Below are positions 11,529-22,790 of a stretch of 64,000 nucleotides of DNA, in pieces; position 1 is the first letter of the stretch; every line of letters starts with the position of its first letter. Position numbers and translations under genes: made by a program. The stretch is from Pyrrhosoma nymphula (taxonomy: Eukaryota; Arthropoda; Insecta; Odonata; Coenagrionidae). Location: contig OY754339.1 in assembly GCA_963573305.1 (NCBI GenBank), forward strand, positions 10,401,941 through 10,465,940, read 5' to 3'. The notes beneath the pieces are model-generated. The model was given only the letters and a program-made list of their open reading frames with translations. It did no database searches and had not been told where the DNA came from.

Positions 11529-13205
11529 TGCCGTTTTTAACACCACCTGCCAAAATTCACGAAGTACTCTGCCCAAGGCTTTCCTAATAGCACATCTTTT
11601 GTATATATTTATATTCAGTGACAACAAAAATCATTCAACATTTTAAACCACAGAGGAGCAATTTGTAGGAATTTCATTTTTTAACAATTTATGCCCATGT
11701 CGTTATTAACATCCCCAGCCTTAATTCACGATCATCAATCAACAGTTTTAAACAACAGAGGAGCAATATTTAATGTGCCTATTTCGTTTTTAACACCCTC
11801 TGCCACTATTCGCGAAGTACTCTCCCCAAGGTTTGCTAATCGCACATCATTTGTGTTTATTTTTATTTATTGACTACAGTTATCAATTATCAGCTTATAT
11901 CCATTTGGGAGTAATATTTAGGAATTTTATATTTTTATCAATTTATGCCTAATTCGTTTTTAACACCCCCTGCCACTATTCACAAAGTACTCAGCTAAGG
12001 TTTCGCTAATCGCTCACTTTTTGTATTTATTTACTATTCTGTGTATACAATCATCAATAATTAGTTTAAAACCTTTGGGCAATAATATTTAGGAATTTTA
12101 TATTTTTATCAATTTATATTTATGGCCTATGTCGTTTTTAACACCGCCTGCCATAATTCAATAGGTACTCTGCCCACAGTTTTGGTAATCGCACACCTTT
12201 TGTATTTATTCATATTCAGTGACTACAATCATCAATTAACAGCTTACCTATATCCATTTGGGAGCAATATTAGGAATTTTATATTTTTAGCAAAATTTGC
12301 CTATTTGGTTTTTTACACCCCCTGCTACTATTCACGAAGTGCTATGTCACGGTTTTGCTAATCGCACACCTTTTGTATTTTTTTATATTCAGTGACTACA
12401 ATCATCAATCCATTTGGGAGCTTCACAAACATCAATCCATCAATCCAGCTTATATCCATTTGGGAGCAATATTAGGAATTTTATGTTTTTAGAAATTATG
12501 CCCATTTCATTTTTATCACCCCCTGCCATTATACACGAAATACTTTTCCCACGGTTTTGCTCAGCTTTTGCATTTATTTATATTCTGCGATTACAATCAT
12601 CAATTTTCCGATAATATAATTGGGGAGCAATATTTAGTAATTTGATATTTTTAGCAATATATGCCTGTCGTTTTTAACACCCCCTGCCACTATTCACGAA
12701 GTACTCTGCCCACGGTTTTGATAATCACACACCTTTTGTATTTATTTATATTATGTTATTAAATTCATAAATCATCAGTTTTAAACCACTGAGGAGCAAT
12801 ATTTAGGATGTTTATATTTTTATCAATTTATGCGTATGTCGTTTTAAAAAGCCCCTGCCATAATTCTCGAAGTAGTCTGCCCAAGGTTTTGGTAAACGCA
12901 CACCTTTGGTATTTATTTATATTCAGTGACTACAATTATCAATTAACTAATTGTATCATTGGGGAGTTATATTTAGGAAACTGATATTTTTAGCAATTTA
13001 TGCCTCTGTCGTTTTTAACACCCCCTGCCACAATTCACGAAGTACTCTGTCCAAGGTTTTGCTAATCGAACTTCTTTTGTATTTATCTGTATTCAGTGAC
13101 TACAATCATCAATCAACAGTTTTAAAGCACTGGGGAGCAATATGCAGGATTTTTTTATTTTTAGCAATTTATGCCTATGACGTTTGTAACCCCCCCTTAC
13201 ACCTC
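11529..13205. repeat. satellite array, ~170-bp monomer, right block
   Basis: This continues the left block in the same orientation. Anchors lie near 11530, 11699, 11785, 11951, 12129, 12304, 12505, 12665, 12837, 13007 and 13177. The 86-base step at 11699-11785 is a monomer with an internal deletion, and a local duplication of the CATCAATCCA segment at 12405-12445 lengthens another. A second monomer type, carrying TATATCCATTTGGGAG in place of TTTAAACCACTGAGGAG, is more frequent here than in the left block. Confidence 0.95.
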
Positions 13206-13300
13206 ATTTAGAGGAAGTTAGACTAGTGGTAGAGAGTTGGGCTGTCAGGTGTAGATAAATGTATGTCATGGGTTCAAGTCCTACTCGAGTAGAATTTTTT
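13206..13300 (+). mobile_element. tRNA-related unit, SINE-like
   Basis: An A-box-like sequence (TTAGACTAGTGG, about 13218-13229) and a strong B box (GGGTTCAAGTCC, near 13270) are spaced as in a tRNA gene. The ends do not pair into an acceptor stem, so a functional tRNA is unlikely. It abuts the end of the satellite array and is followed by a T-rich run. Confidence 0.5.
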
Positions 13301-14064
13301 TTCTAAATTTTAGGTGCACTAGTTCATTATTTACGTTAAATTTAGCGTGAAAGTTGCTACTTCAAACATGCATTTTTCTTTCAAAATTTACAGTATTTTG
13401 GTGTAATCTAGCCTGGAATCGGGCATATAATCCAGCTTGCTTCCATGTTAATAATTAATTAATGTCTAGTAACTAAGTTGGCCAAATCAGCATAGAGCAA
13501 GTGCATAAAAAACAATTTTTTTATGTATATATATATATATATATATTTGTCCATAGACAAAAAAGCAAAGAATATGCATTTTGTATGGGACACGTTGGGG
13601 ATAAAATACATTAACAATGAGAGAGATAGTTATTGATGCTGTAGAACATATGATCTGCCAGTAGTATGAATAAACATCTCAACTTACATGTAAATGCTAT
13701 AAGGCCCATAGTATTTTTAAGGAAGGTTTGAAAGTTGTTGTACAAAAAAATGTCCCCCCCAAGATGAGTTGTTTTGCCTCTGGGTGAGGGGCCTGAGAAG
13801 TGTTCCTCTATAGTATCCACGAGGAAAATCTACAATCATTTATTACTCCATAACACTTCACACTAGTGTTAACAAGGATCCCAACTTTTCCCACAATGTA
13901 ATAGTGATCCATGCAATGGTTGATGGTGATCCATATGGTTGTTTTTCAATGGTATAAAACTAGGATGACTGGTTTGAAAGAATACGATAAACATGACAAC
14001 CTTAAATACCCAATCAAAACTGTTCTGTTACCAATTGAAATGCATTCTGTTTTTTCCCATTTTT
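13301..14064. other. AT-rich spacer with (TA)n microsatellite
   Basis: A (TA) run of about 11 repeats lies at 13523-13546. The rest has no recognised feature. It may hold intron remains of the pseudogene that follows, since that begins at an acceptor-like site. Confidence 0.45.
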
Positions 14065-15000
14065 AGGAGGATGCAAGCATGCTTATGCTTTCCTTATGTA
14101 GATGCATAGAAGGAGTGAAGAGCCAGCTCCAACAGAAACTGTATCCTGTTGGTCGACGCCAAAACTAGCTGGACTACAAAGCTCTCATTACCTTATAAGA
14201 GCTAAGGACTTCAAGAAAGAGGCTAAGGAGCTGACAATGCCATCTAATGAGGATTTCCTAAGAAAAGTGAAAGAGATTGCCTTCACTAACAGAATTCCTT
14301 GTCAGTTATCAAAAATGACATCAGTTTTAAATGAAACTACAAGATTATCAATGCATGATCTCATTTTTAATTTTTTTTTAATATGGAGGGAGAGAATGTT
14401 TTGATTTTTTGAGGCATGCTGAAAGTTCAATGTCACAATACTTGATAAATCTTGCTGCCAATGAGACAAAGGGTAAATCTCAAGCTATGCATTGGCAAGA
14501 ACTTAGGTATGTCAGGATTACTGCATCAAAGCTATACGATGCCAGCCGATGCAAAACGGCGGGAACAATATTGAAACAAGTATTAGGTGCTGCTAAGTGG
14601 CATGAGACTGAGGCTATGAAAAGGAGGCTTCTTTTAGAAAACTTTGTTTTGAGTGTAGTTGAAAAAAAATTACAATGTAAATTGGCAAAGTGTGGGTTAT
14701 TCTTAAAAAAAAATATCCTGCCGTAGGGGCATCACCAGATGCTCTTGGAAATGATTTTCTGGTAGAAATCAAGTGCCCATCCACGCATTCTACCAAAAAA
14801 AACTACTTAGTAGGTGATGAAATTCATCCTAAATATATGACCCAAATACAAGTGTAAATGCCTGCAACTGGTATGCAGAGAGGACTCTTTTGCCTGGCAG
14901 ATGAATCTTTTGAAATAAATAAAAATGTTGAGCGTAAATGGGTGAGCAAAGATGAAGAGTTCTTAGAGAGTGTTATAGCTGATGCTATGTCATTTGTAGG
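14065..15000 (+). pseudogene. SWIM zinc finger / YqaJ-type exonuclease gene, broken
   Basis: Conceptual translation across several frames resembles a common arthropod protein with a SWIM-type zinc finger followed by a YqaJ (lambda-exonuclease-like) nuclease domain. Visible parts are GGCKHAYAF just after an acceptor-like T-run plus AG at 14065-14066, then HRRSEEPAPTE. The nuclease part follows: WQELRYVRITASKLYDASRC, then SPDALGNDFLVEIKCPSTHS with the acidic and Lys residues of the exonuclease site, then a tail ending near DAMSFV. Lesions are an in-frame TAG at 14099-14101, a frame break around 14370-14409, a one-base change in an A-run near 14706-14714 that shifts frame, and a TAA at 14855-14857. 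It is a dead copy. Such proteins are often carried by transposons, so it need not be a host gene. Confidence 0.75.
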
Positions 15001-15118
15001 ACGACGCTGCTGTCGACGAAAAACCCCTAGTAATACGAAATTAACGGATATATTATATATTTTGGAATATATTCAGCCATTTGGAATTCATTGAAAACCT
15101 TTTGATAGAAATCCGGGC

Positions 15119-15237
15119 GCAGTACGTACACAAGACCTACTAATGTTCAGGAAATTAAAGCACTCTTGGAAATTCTACTGCTTCGTGGTATCAATAAAAG
15201 TAATCATCAAAATGCCGAAGATTTAGAAGGATGTTGA
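15119..15237 (+). pseudogene. piggyBac-like transposase fragment
   Basis: In one frame from 15130 the sequence reads TRPTNVQEIKALLEILLLRG and then INKSNHQNAEDL before a TGA at 15235-15237. This resembles the N-terminal part of the piggyBac transposase domain (the EIKALLGLLLLAG ... KSNHQN..DLW region). Nothing of the catalytic Asp residues is left. It lies directly before the ~1-kb tandem repeat and after the YqaJ pseudogene. Confidence 0.6.
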
Positions 15238-15244
15238 GAGTCAA

Positions 15245-17322
15245 ACATAAAGATTCTCTTATCGTATTTCGAATGTAAGCCGGCAAAATTCTAATTTTAT
15301 TGGTTTAGTAAGTTATTACGAGAAAATAATCTTTTTTAAATTACAAATCACGACTCTCGAAATAAAATGTCAATAATTGAAACAAATATAATTGAAAGGA
15401 ACACTACGAAAAAGATTATTTATATCATTTAGTTCGATTTCGTCCTAAGATTTATATTTATGAAAGCCTAAAAACAATTAAAAATATGAAATGAGAGGAT
15501 ATAATAAGGGTTCTTTATCATCATTTTATTTTTAACCGCTGAATTTTCCTAGTCTTTTGGCCGAGTCCCTATTTATTGAGTAAATTATAGTTTTAATTCT
15601 AGAATTCACTTATCCCAAAATAGTACATTTGTATCCTAAAACAAGCCTCATATAGAAAACACTGGGAAAATGCTAATTAATAGCATTATAGATTCAAAAA
15701 TTCATGCCAATTAGAAGTAGAAAGAGCGGTTGAAATAAGGATTCTCACATTTTTATTTTAGTATTCCAAGCAATTAAATTCTTATTTTTTTAATCAATTA
15801 TTTTAATAATATAATGGATCTCTTAATAAATAAATCATTAATTTTAAAATAAAAATCAAGTATTTAAATAATGTTGCATAGAAAATTCTTGTAAAATGAT
15901 TCTTCATCCTTATCATTTAAATTATATTCATTTTATTCATTTAATGTTTTAAGTGACCTCTTTATATTAAAAATGAAAATTGAATAGCAAAAAAGAATTA
16001 TTGTGCAGGAAAATCACCCTCTTTTCATATTTGAAGTTTGCAAAGTCCTTAGTTTCTATGCTCACTAATTTTTTTACGAGTAAATAGAAATGCATACATT
16101 AGTTATCACTTATCTCAAATTTGCATTCAACTAAAGAAGAAAAACTAATCTATAAAATATTTGGAAAAGTGTCACTATTATTAATTAATTTAGACATCAT
16201 CCTAGGAGATTTTTACTGATTTATGAATATTTAAAAAGTGAGATGAGATGCATATATAACGATTCTCTTATAAGTCGGCAAAATTCAAAATTTATTTGTT
16301 AAGTAAGTTTATAAGATTAAATAATCGTTTTCGATTACAATTGACGATAGCTGAAACAAAAAATCAATAACTGAAACAAAACTAATAGAGATAACACTAC
16401 GATAAAGTTCATTTTTATCATTTCGTTTGAATTCGTCCTAAGATTTATATTTATGAAAGCTTAAAAAAATTAAATATTGGAAATGAGAAGATAAAGTATG
16501 GGTTCTGTCATAATAATTTTATTTTATACCACTGCATATTCCTAGTTTTTTCCGAGTCCCTATTTATCGTGTAAGCTTAGATTAGAATTTACATTAACCC
16601 CAAATAGTAAATTGAATACTAAAATAAACCTCATTTATAAAACACTGAGAAAATGCAATTTTTTTCCATTTTAGACCCATACTTTCTTGGGAATTATAAA
16701 TACAAAGATTAGTAGAAATAAAATATATCACAATTTTATGTAACTTCTTACTTTTTCTGTTAATTAATTATTTTTACAGTAAAATGAAATTCTTAATTTC
16801 TAAATCAATTATATCAAAATAAAAATCAAGTACTGAAAAATATTACTCAGATAATTCTTGTAACATGATCATCCTTATGATTTATATCTTATTAATTATG
16901 TTAATTTTAGTTTTTTTTCAGGACCTTTTCATATTTAAAATCTTAAATAAATGGCAAAAAGAAGGATTCTTAGGAAGGAAAAAACCTTCTTTTGATTTTT
17001 GAAGATTGCAAAATCCTTAATTTCTTTGCTTAGTAATTATTGTTTAGGTAAAGAGAAATTAATACATTTGTTATCACTTATCTCAAAATAAAAATTCAAC
17101 TAGAGAAGCTAAATTTATCTAATAACAGCAGGAATAGTGTCACTTTTAATATTTAATTTTGATTTCATCTTTGGATATTTTTCATGACTTATGAATATTT
17201 TAGAAGTGAAATGACATGTAAACATAACCATTCTCTCATCGTTTGTCGTATTTTAGTCATCAATATCCTAATTTTCTTTGTGAAGTAAGTTTTTAAGATT
17301 AATTAAATAATCTTTTTCGATT
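15245..17322. repeat. ~1-kb tandem duplication, two copies plus a start of a third
   Basis: AT-rich units follow one another: 15245-16250, 16251-17220 and a ~100-base partial copy at 17221-17322. Matching landmarks are GATTCTCTTAT (15252, 16261, variant 17230), CGTCCTAAGATTTATATTTA (15441, 16434) and CCGAGTCCCTATTTAT (near 15563, 16552). Divergence is high, with many substitutions and indels, so the duplication is old. There is no coding potential. The third copy is cut by the PLE insertion at 17323. Confidence 0.85.
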
Positions 17323-17757
17323 AGGTGGGACATCACTTTATTGATTTTGAACCGATCATCCTCCTCTTTGAGAAAAAGGGATCCAGGCATGATCTTCTAC
17401 AGAAAATGGAGATAGTCGAGGCAATTAAAAACAATTCTTACATGCTGAATGAAGTGTTGTATTCCCTGCACTCACCCCTCCTCGATTTCGGACCCTGGAC
17501 TACATCCTGGACGTTTGAAGGTTGTCCATACCTTGCCATGCCCGCCACCTTATGTCATTGCCAGACCACCCACTGGCGATACTTTACTCAGGCTCGAGGA
17601 ACGGAGCCCTCCTCAACCCATCACCATTATCCAGACAATCCCCTGATGACTACCCCCCCTCTCATATTGAATTTCTTTGAATGTCTTTTACAATGTCTTT
17701 CCCTATGATGTCGCGGAGTGACGAAACCCTGGTCGTGAGAAATAAATAAAATATGTA
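17323..17757 (+). mobile_element. Penelope-like element, 3' fragment
   Basis: From 17325 one frame encodes GHHFIDFEPIILLFEKKGSR, then HDLLQKMEIVEAIKNNSYML, NEVL and LHSPLLD. This matches the C-terminal end of the PLE GIY-YIG endonuclease region (F-DF..-IL---KKG---L--E--EI-----LN--L----PLL). The reverse transcriptase and the GIY-YIG core are absent, so the copy is 5'-truncated. Downstream is a C-rich 3' UTR, a degenerate hammerhead-like core (17702-17737) and an AAATAAATAAAAT tail. The insertion interrupts the third copy of the 1-kb repeat. Confidence 0.75.
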
Positions 17758-17763
17758 TTGAAA

Positions 17764-18359
17764 ACTAATGCCTGTTGTTCATGGTAAAATTTTCCATTAA
17801 AGAGTTCTATGCAAATTTTTATTGAAAGTTTTATGAATCGTACCTAAAACTTACTTGCTTGCTCACGGTAAAACTATTCATAAAACCAACTATTCATAAA
17901 ACCGCAATGTCCTGCCATCTATGAGACGCTTTTCGAAAACGTGAAGTGATATATGCACTCTCTTTTGGATGACTGTTAAGTTCAAAACTCTATGTATTGT
18001 TTATTTGCTTACTTTCTGATCACACTCAACGGTGCTAAGGCTCTAACGCATTCTTCTAAAAAGAAGGATACTGCCTCAACGTTCCATAAACTTCCAGCCA
18101 TGTTTGTTTACGTTTCCCTTGTTTGGCGTCCCATGGATACGAGATTATTATCAACGCGATGAGCGGAACTGAGCGGAACGTCTCATTGGTTGTTACATAA
18201 AACGGTTTTATGGATATAGAACCTGTCCTATTCCGTAAAACACTTTATAAAACTAGGTTTTCTAAAACGGTTTTATCGTTGGCAAGCTCATTTTTATAAA
18301 ATTAGTCGATTTTATAAAACGTTTTACGGAAAATCTTACCGTGAGCAACAGTCATTAGT
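17764..18359. mobile_element. 596-bp inverted-repeat element (MITE-like)
   Basis: The ends form an imperfect inverted repeat of ~37 bases: ACTAATGCCTGTTGTTCATG on the left and, read on the minus strand, ACTAATGACTGTTGCTCACG on the right. Both continue as GGTAA-ATTTTCC. A second copy of the terminal motif lies inside the left end (TTGCTCACGGTAAAACTATT, near 17869). The interior is rich in ATAAAACC/GGTTTTAT segments. No open frame and no clear target-site duplication were found, so the superfamily is undetermined. It sits directly next to the PLE 3' end. Confidence 0.75.
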
Positions 18360-19291
18360 AATTCATCATTTCATTAATAAGGATTTCCACTAACCCACTG
18401 CCGATACCATTATTTTATTAGGGTTCATTCTATTGGAATAGTAAACGTTACTATCATCATGTGCACTACTGCGTTGCCATACCTCATTTCCCATTTCCGC
18501 CTGCTCTGGGACACTGAAGGAATTATCGTAACCGTCCCAGGACCCGTGTAACAAATGCTCCCCCAGCCTCCCTTTCACCTTTCCTGCCTCCTCTTTCTCC
18601 CATCTTCCTCTCAGTTTCCACCCCCTTCACTCCCCCACCCCTCCCCACGTATCCTTTTTGCAGCTGGGCGTGGCACTACTGCGTTCTACCCTTCTATGTC
18701 CTTCGCGTATCCCTATTCCTCCTTAAATGGTAACCCTCGTAGGGGGGGGGGAGTGGGAAGGGCGCGTTTATCTGGTCCTTACGGTAGTTTAAACGATGCT
18801 TCATTTAATATGAAATTTGATGAATTTGGCCTCATCGTAAAGAAAAATATTTTACTTATTCAAAGATACCAAAAATCAGCCACTTGCCATTTCGAGATAT
18901 TTTCCAATAAAAAGAAGCCGTATTCATGGGATTTCCATGGGGAAATGCGTTTGGGTATGACTTCTAGTATTTTTTTTGCGAAAATTAGATATTTTGAAGA
19001 CATAGATCTCGTCATAAATTTAGCAGATGGCAGTTGGTTTCAATTCTCGCTTATTGAAAAAAAATAAATGCAATGAAATATTTTTTACGGAATCGCAAAA
19101 TCTTCGATACTGAAGGCGTTTCCAGCGGACGACCTGAAAAAATGATTCATGTTAAAGACTTTTATGCATATTTAGTTATTTACCTACTGAGAGTTTCAGC
19201 AGTATAAAAAAAACATTTTTGCACGATTAATGTTAAAATATTTATTTTATTCTTGTTACAGCTGCAGAAATGAAATCATAAAATTCTAATA
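18360..19291. other. spacer, no gene recognised
   Basis: A pyrimidine-rich stretch lies at 18550-18650, followed by a plus-strand frame to 19067. That frame has no known motif, and its second half is AT-rich with Lys/Ile/Phe bias. I treat it as chance. Confidence 0.4.
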
Positions 19292-20795
19292 CCCTGGCAA
19301 AAATATAGCTTCAATGAAGCTCTTATCGGAGAGCGATGGAAGAGTTGACCAAGCCACAAGGGAGGGTGAACGGAGAGTCTGGGGAGCGTAAAGTGGAACA
19401 CCGGAGAGTAAACGAAGCGTCGTCTTGGAGGGTTAACGGTGCGTAGATGGGGTACAAGTCTACTCCCGCCTCAATTAACAATTTAAAAATTGCCTAAAAA
19501 TAGTTTTCATTGAAGTAACGATGAAAAGAACACAATACATAAAAATTAAAGCATTAAAAACTTAGGAAAAGAGAGTAAAAATTTATTCTGGACCAGACAA
19601 TTGATCTCATAACCTCTCCACTCACAGTCACTCACCTTTTAACCACTGTGCTATCACCGATGTATACACCTCGAGAGTTTCACAGGTTTAAGTCTAATTA
19701 CATACCGTGACTTGTTTTTTTCGGTTTTTACATGCTTGGATTTCACGAGTTTTTACTTTTCAATGACCGGTTAATATAATTTCCTATTAATAACTGGGGA
19801 TAATGTTGAGGAATAGTTCCTCAATGTTTCTTATAGTTGCCTTTTCCTTGTTAATGTCGATGTTGTTCAACATTTTACTTTTCATGAATATTATTCCTCA
19901 TCACCTTGCTCAGCCTCCAAGCATTTTCTTCCACATCTGGAGAGATGTGAAGAGTATAAATGTTTAAATGAGTGGATGATGAACAATATATGTCATCACC
20001 ACTCTATAATTATGCATAGGTATGCCATTCAAATTGATTACCGCGACTATGCCTGGTATGCGACTGCCTTGATTATGTTAGATGATTATCAAGTTAGGCG
20101 CTGAATACATGGTAGGTAATTTTTTATTTTCTATGTGTAATTGCAAGTAAGCCAACGTCCATATCAAACATGCCATCAACCTTAATGAAACTTCATTTTA
20201 ATATATGAAGTTTACGCAGTAGGTACACCATGCACATGTTTTTAAATACGATGTAGACATAATAACGCATTTCCAAGGGGAAATTTACGAACTGGCTAGC
20301 TAACATTTAATTAGTTACACCGTATGTTAATACTCAATTCCTATAAAATATTACGAAGCGATCATTACCGTAGGTATGTTATTTAAGTTTAAGTTGTCCG
20401 TCAACGAAGGTACATCATGGTATAAACTAAAAATATTGCATATTATTGAGACGTTTGAACAACCAGCTTTTATTTATACAAGCCTATTCTTGGAGCAAAA
20501 ATTACATCTTTTTCGTAGTAGTAGCAGTGAAATCGAAGAGTAAACAAAACCATCAGACAACTATTCGTTTCCTTCCCCGGAAGCGTTTTAGAAGTGTTGA
20601 CGGGGAGACGAAAAACGAAGCGTCAAAGAAGCCATGACGCACTCTCCGTTCGCTCTTGCGGAAGAGTTCGGGAAACGTGTTTGGAGTCAAAAATCTCGGA
20701 GAGTAATCGGGGAGTAAAGGAAACTCCTCCAAGAGTATAGAACTCCCCGTTGACGCTGCCTCTACGCTAGGGCAAGCGTTCGATTTTTACCAGGG
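19292..20795. mobile_element. 1504-bp TA-flanked inverted-repeat element
   Basis: The ends are CCCTGGCAAAAAT on the left and, read inward from the right, CCCTGGTAAAAAT; both are flanked by TA (19290-19291 and 20796-20797). Subterminal regions on both sides are enriched for GGAGAG/CTCTCC motifs. TA flanks suggest a Tc1/mariner-like or other TA-targeting superfamily. No transposase frame is present, so it is non-autonomous. Near 19596-19670 the minus strand has a degenerate tRNA-like segment (A box like TAGCACAGTGG). Confidence 0.65.
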
Positions 20796-21230
20796 TATGA
20801 TCTCAATTTTCACTAGGGAAAACATCTCGCTCAAACCACTTAAACCTAAGTGACCAGCCTGCTACCGTGGGATCAGCTGTGCATCATTTGACAAGGGAAA
20901 CATTAAGGGATTCAATGCTGTTATTGTAAGTACCCTGAGAAGCGTGTTGCAATCAGATATGTTCAGGTAGGTTATAGGCACAAGACTTGGGAAGTCCTAA
21001 CTGTTGGCTGCGCACAAACCTCTTGGTTTAAGACTCGCTTGCTACCTTAGAATCTGCTACACGCCATACGGGAAAACGTTGACCTATGCCCAGATAGATT
21101 CAGTGCTCCTTTCGTAATCGTCCTTAGAAGTGTGTTACAATCGATCAGAGATACACAAACAAGAGCCCAAAATATGTCTAATTGTAAGTGCTTTCTAATC
21201 AGTCCAAGTGCCAAAGTGACTTTTCATACT
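20796..21230. repeat. diverged tandem duplication, unit ~170-190 bp
   Basis: Two related segments follow each other. Matching points are GCTACCGTGGGATC (20871) with GCTACCTTAGAATC (21041), and AGAAGCGTGTTGCAATC (about 20938) with AGAAGTGTGTTACAATC (about 21126). The relation is weak elsewhere. There is no coding frame. Confidence 0.5.
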
Positions 21231-22283
21231 TTTGTGTCATGATTGATCAGATTATTAACTGAAGACAACGAACAAAAAATGTTATCTTTCACCGTAGAAA
21301 ATTGTTAATATATTTACTGATCATAATAAGCCTGTAAAAACGTAATAAAACTGGAATATAGAGATATAAACGTTGATGCGTGTACACAAAATACGTACAT
21401 GGTGTACATGAAAGAAAAATTCGTCAGAACGAATAATTTGGTAATATTTGAAATGTCAACAACATTGCGGAACCTATAAATATTGCACGAAGGGTCGTCG
21501 TTCATATGTCACTGCTAAAGCAAAAAAATATTCATGACCATTGATAAATGTTTCAATCGATCGATTATAATAAACAATGGCCTCCCTATTTGTACATTCG
21601 TGTATCTATATGCTCATCGTTAGTCATAATGTGTAGCTGTGACCTGACGTGAACAACGTCATTTTCGAATAGGAAATAAATAAAAAAACACTTTGTAACT
21701 TATTCTATGGGATACTTTGATTTTGACTGATTCCGCTGCGCTGTAGTATCCTCAGATATAATTCAGTTTATAAATATATCTGTTAAGATTTACTATCACA
21801 TTTAACTTTGAGTATCTGAATATACATTCACCTAACTAATTCTTACTGTTTAATTTATAGAATGACTGTTTTCTAAAATTTCTATGTTGTGGCAAAACAT
21901 TAGCTGCGTCAAAATAAATGTGTATAACTAATGGGCTGCTAAGTATTATTTATTATATTCCTAAAATGTATGTTTATAGTCGAGATGCAGTGAAATAGCA
22001 TTATACAATGCAACCTTTCACCGTAAAAACAGCAAGGGTTAGTCTCAGTCGTAATTTTCCAAATTCAATTAACGAATTCGAAGTTTTTAAATAATTCTCA
22101 AAAAGAAACTATACTACGCTCTAAACACTCCTATGGAGAATGATAAAACGTCCAAACCCGTCGAATTTGGTATTAATTTTGTGGAAACCTAGACTCATTC
22201 ATGACATTATATTCCTCTTCTAGTGGCTTCAGTGAGCTCCTCTAGAGGCTTTAAGACTTACGTAATACGTGGCTCATATTCAT
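21231..22283. other. AT-rich spacer, nothing recognised
   Basis: Only short frames without motifs, on both strands. Confidence 0.5.
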
Positions 22284-22790
22284 AGTTAAGTAAAATACTT
22301 ACTCAGTATTTTCCAACGATCTTTTACTAGCACAACGTGCTGGCCGAGTTATGACATCGTCAGGTACAGGATATGTTTGTTTTTTTCGGTTTATTGTTGT
22401 TGTATTTACGGAAGGAAACCGAATAAAAAACACGGAAGGCTTGGAGGTGGAATAAGGCCGAGGCCGGTATAAACGTGAATCAAGGGCTGGTGAGGCGGGA
22501 TAGGTTTTTATTTTTCTAGGTAAATTTGTGGGGAATTACTCGGGTGATGTGCGGAAATAATAGCTCTTTGCATAGGTTTGTGGAGTGTCTGATAATTTTC
22601 ATTTACTCTTGAGCGTCCTTATTAGATCTCTGGGAAGAACGTGTAAAATGTCGGAGGCAAAAACGCTCTCAACTACAAACACAATAAACGGAAATAAGCA
22701 AGCATTCTGTACCTGACGATGTCGTAAATTTGCGAAACGCGTCGTGCTAGTAAACATTTGCAGAAAAGTACTACGTATTTTACTTAAACG
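22284..22790. mobile_element. foldback element with PLE-type hammerhead-like ends
   Basis: Two arms, 22284-22412 and 22674-22790, are inverted copies of each other. Shared blocks, read outward to inward, are TTAAGTAAAATAC, TTTACTAGCAC, GACATCGTCAGGTAC and CGGTTTATTG. The right arm carries the core CTGACGA ... GCGAAACGCGTC on the plus strand at 22712-22743. The left arm carries a decayed version on the minus strand, where GAAAC is lost. About 260 bases of unrelated sequence separate the arms. Inverted copies of terminal repeats are known in PLEs. No protein-coding part remains. Confidence 0.65.

Noticed and set aside
5326..13205. CRISPR-like spacing of repeats
   Set aside because: The whole ~170-base unit repeats with no unique spacers, and the sequence is eukaryotic. 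It is a satellite.
13206..13300. functional tRNA gene
   Set aside because: A and B boxes are present, but the ends do not pair into an acceptor stem.
17641..17660. CTGATGA at about 17643 as the PLE hammerhead core
   Set aside because: It is followed by a C-run with no pairing. The structured motif is the one at 17702-17737.
18555..19067. 170-codon plus-strand frame
   Set aside because: Composition changes abruptly half-way and no known motif is found. Treated as chance.
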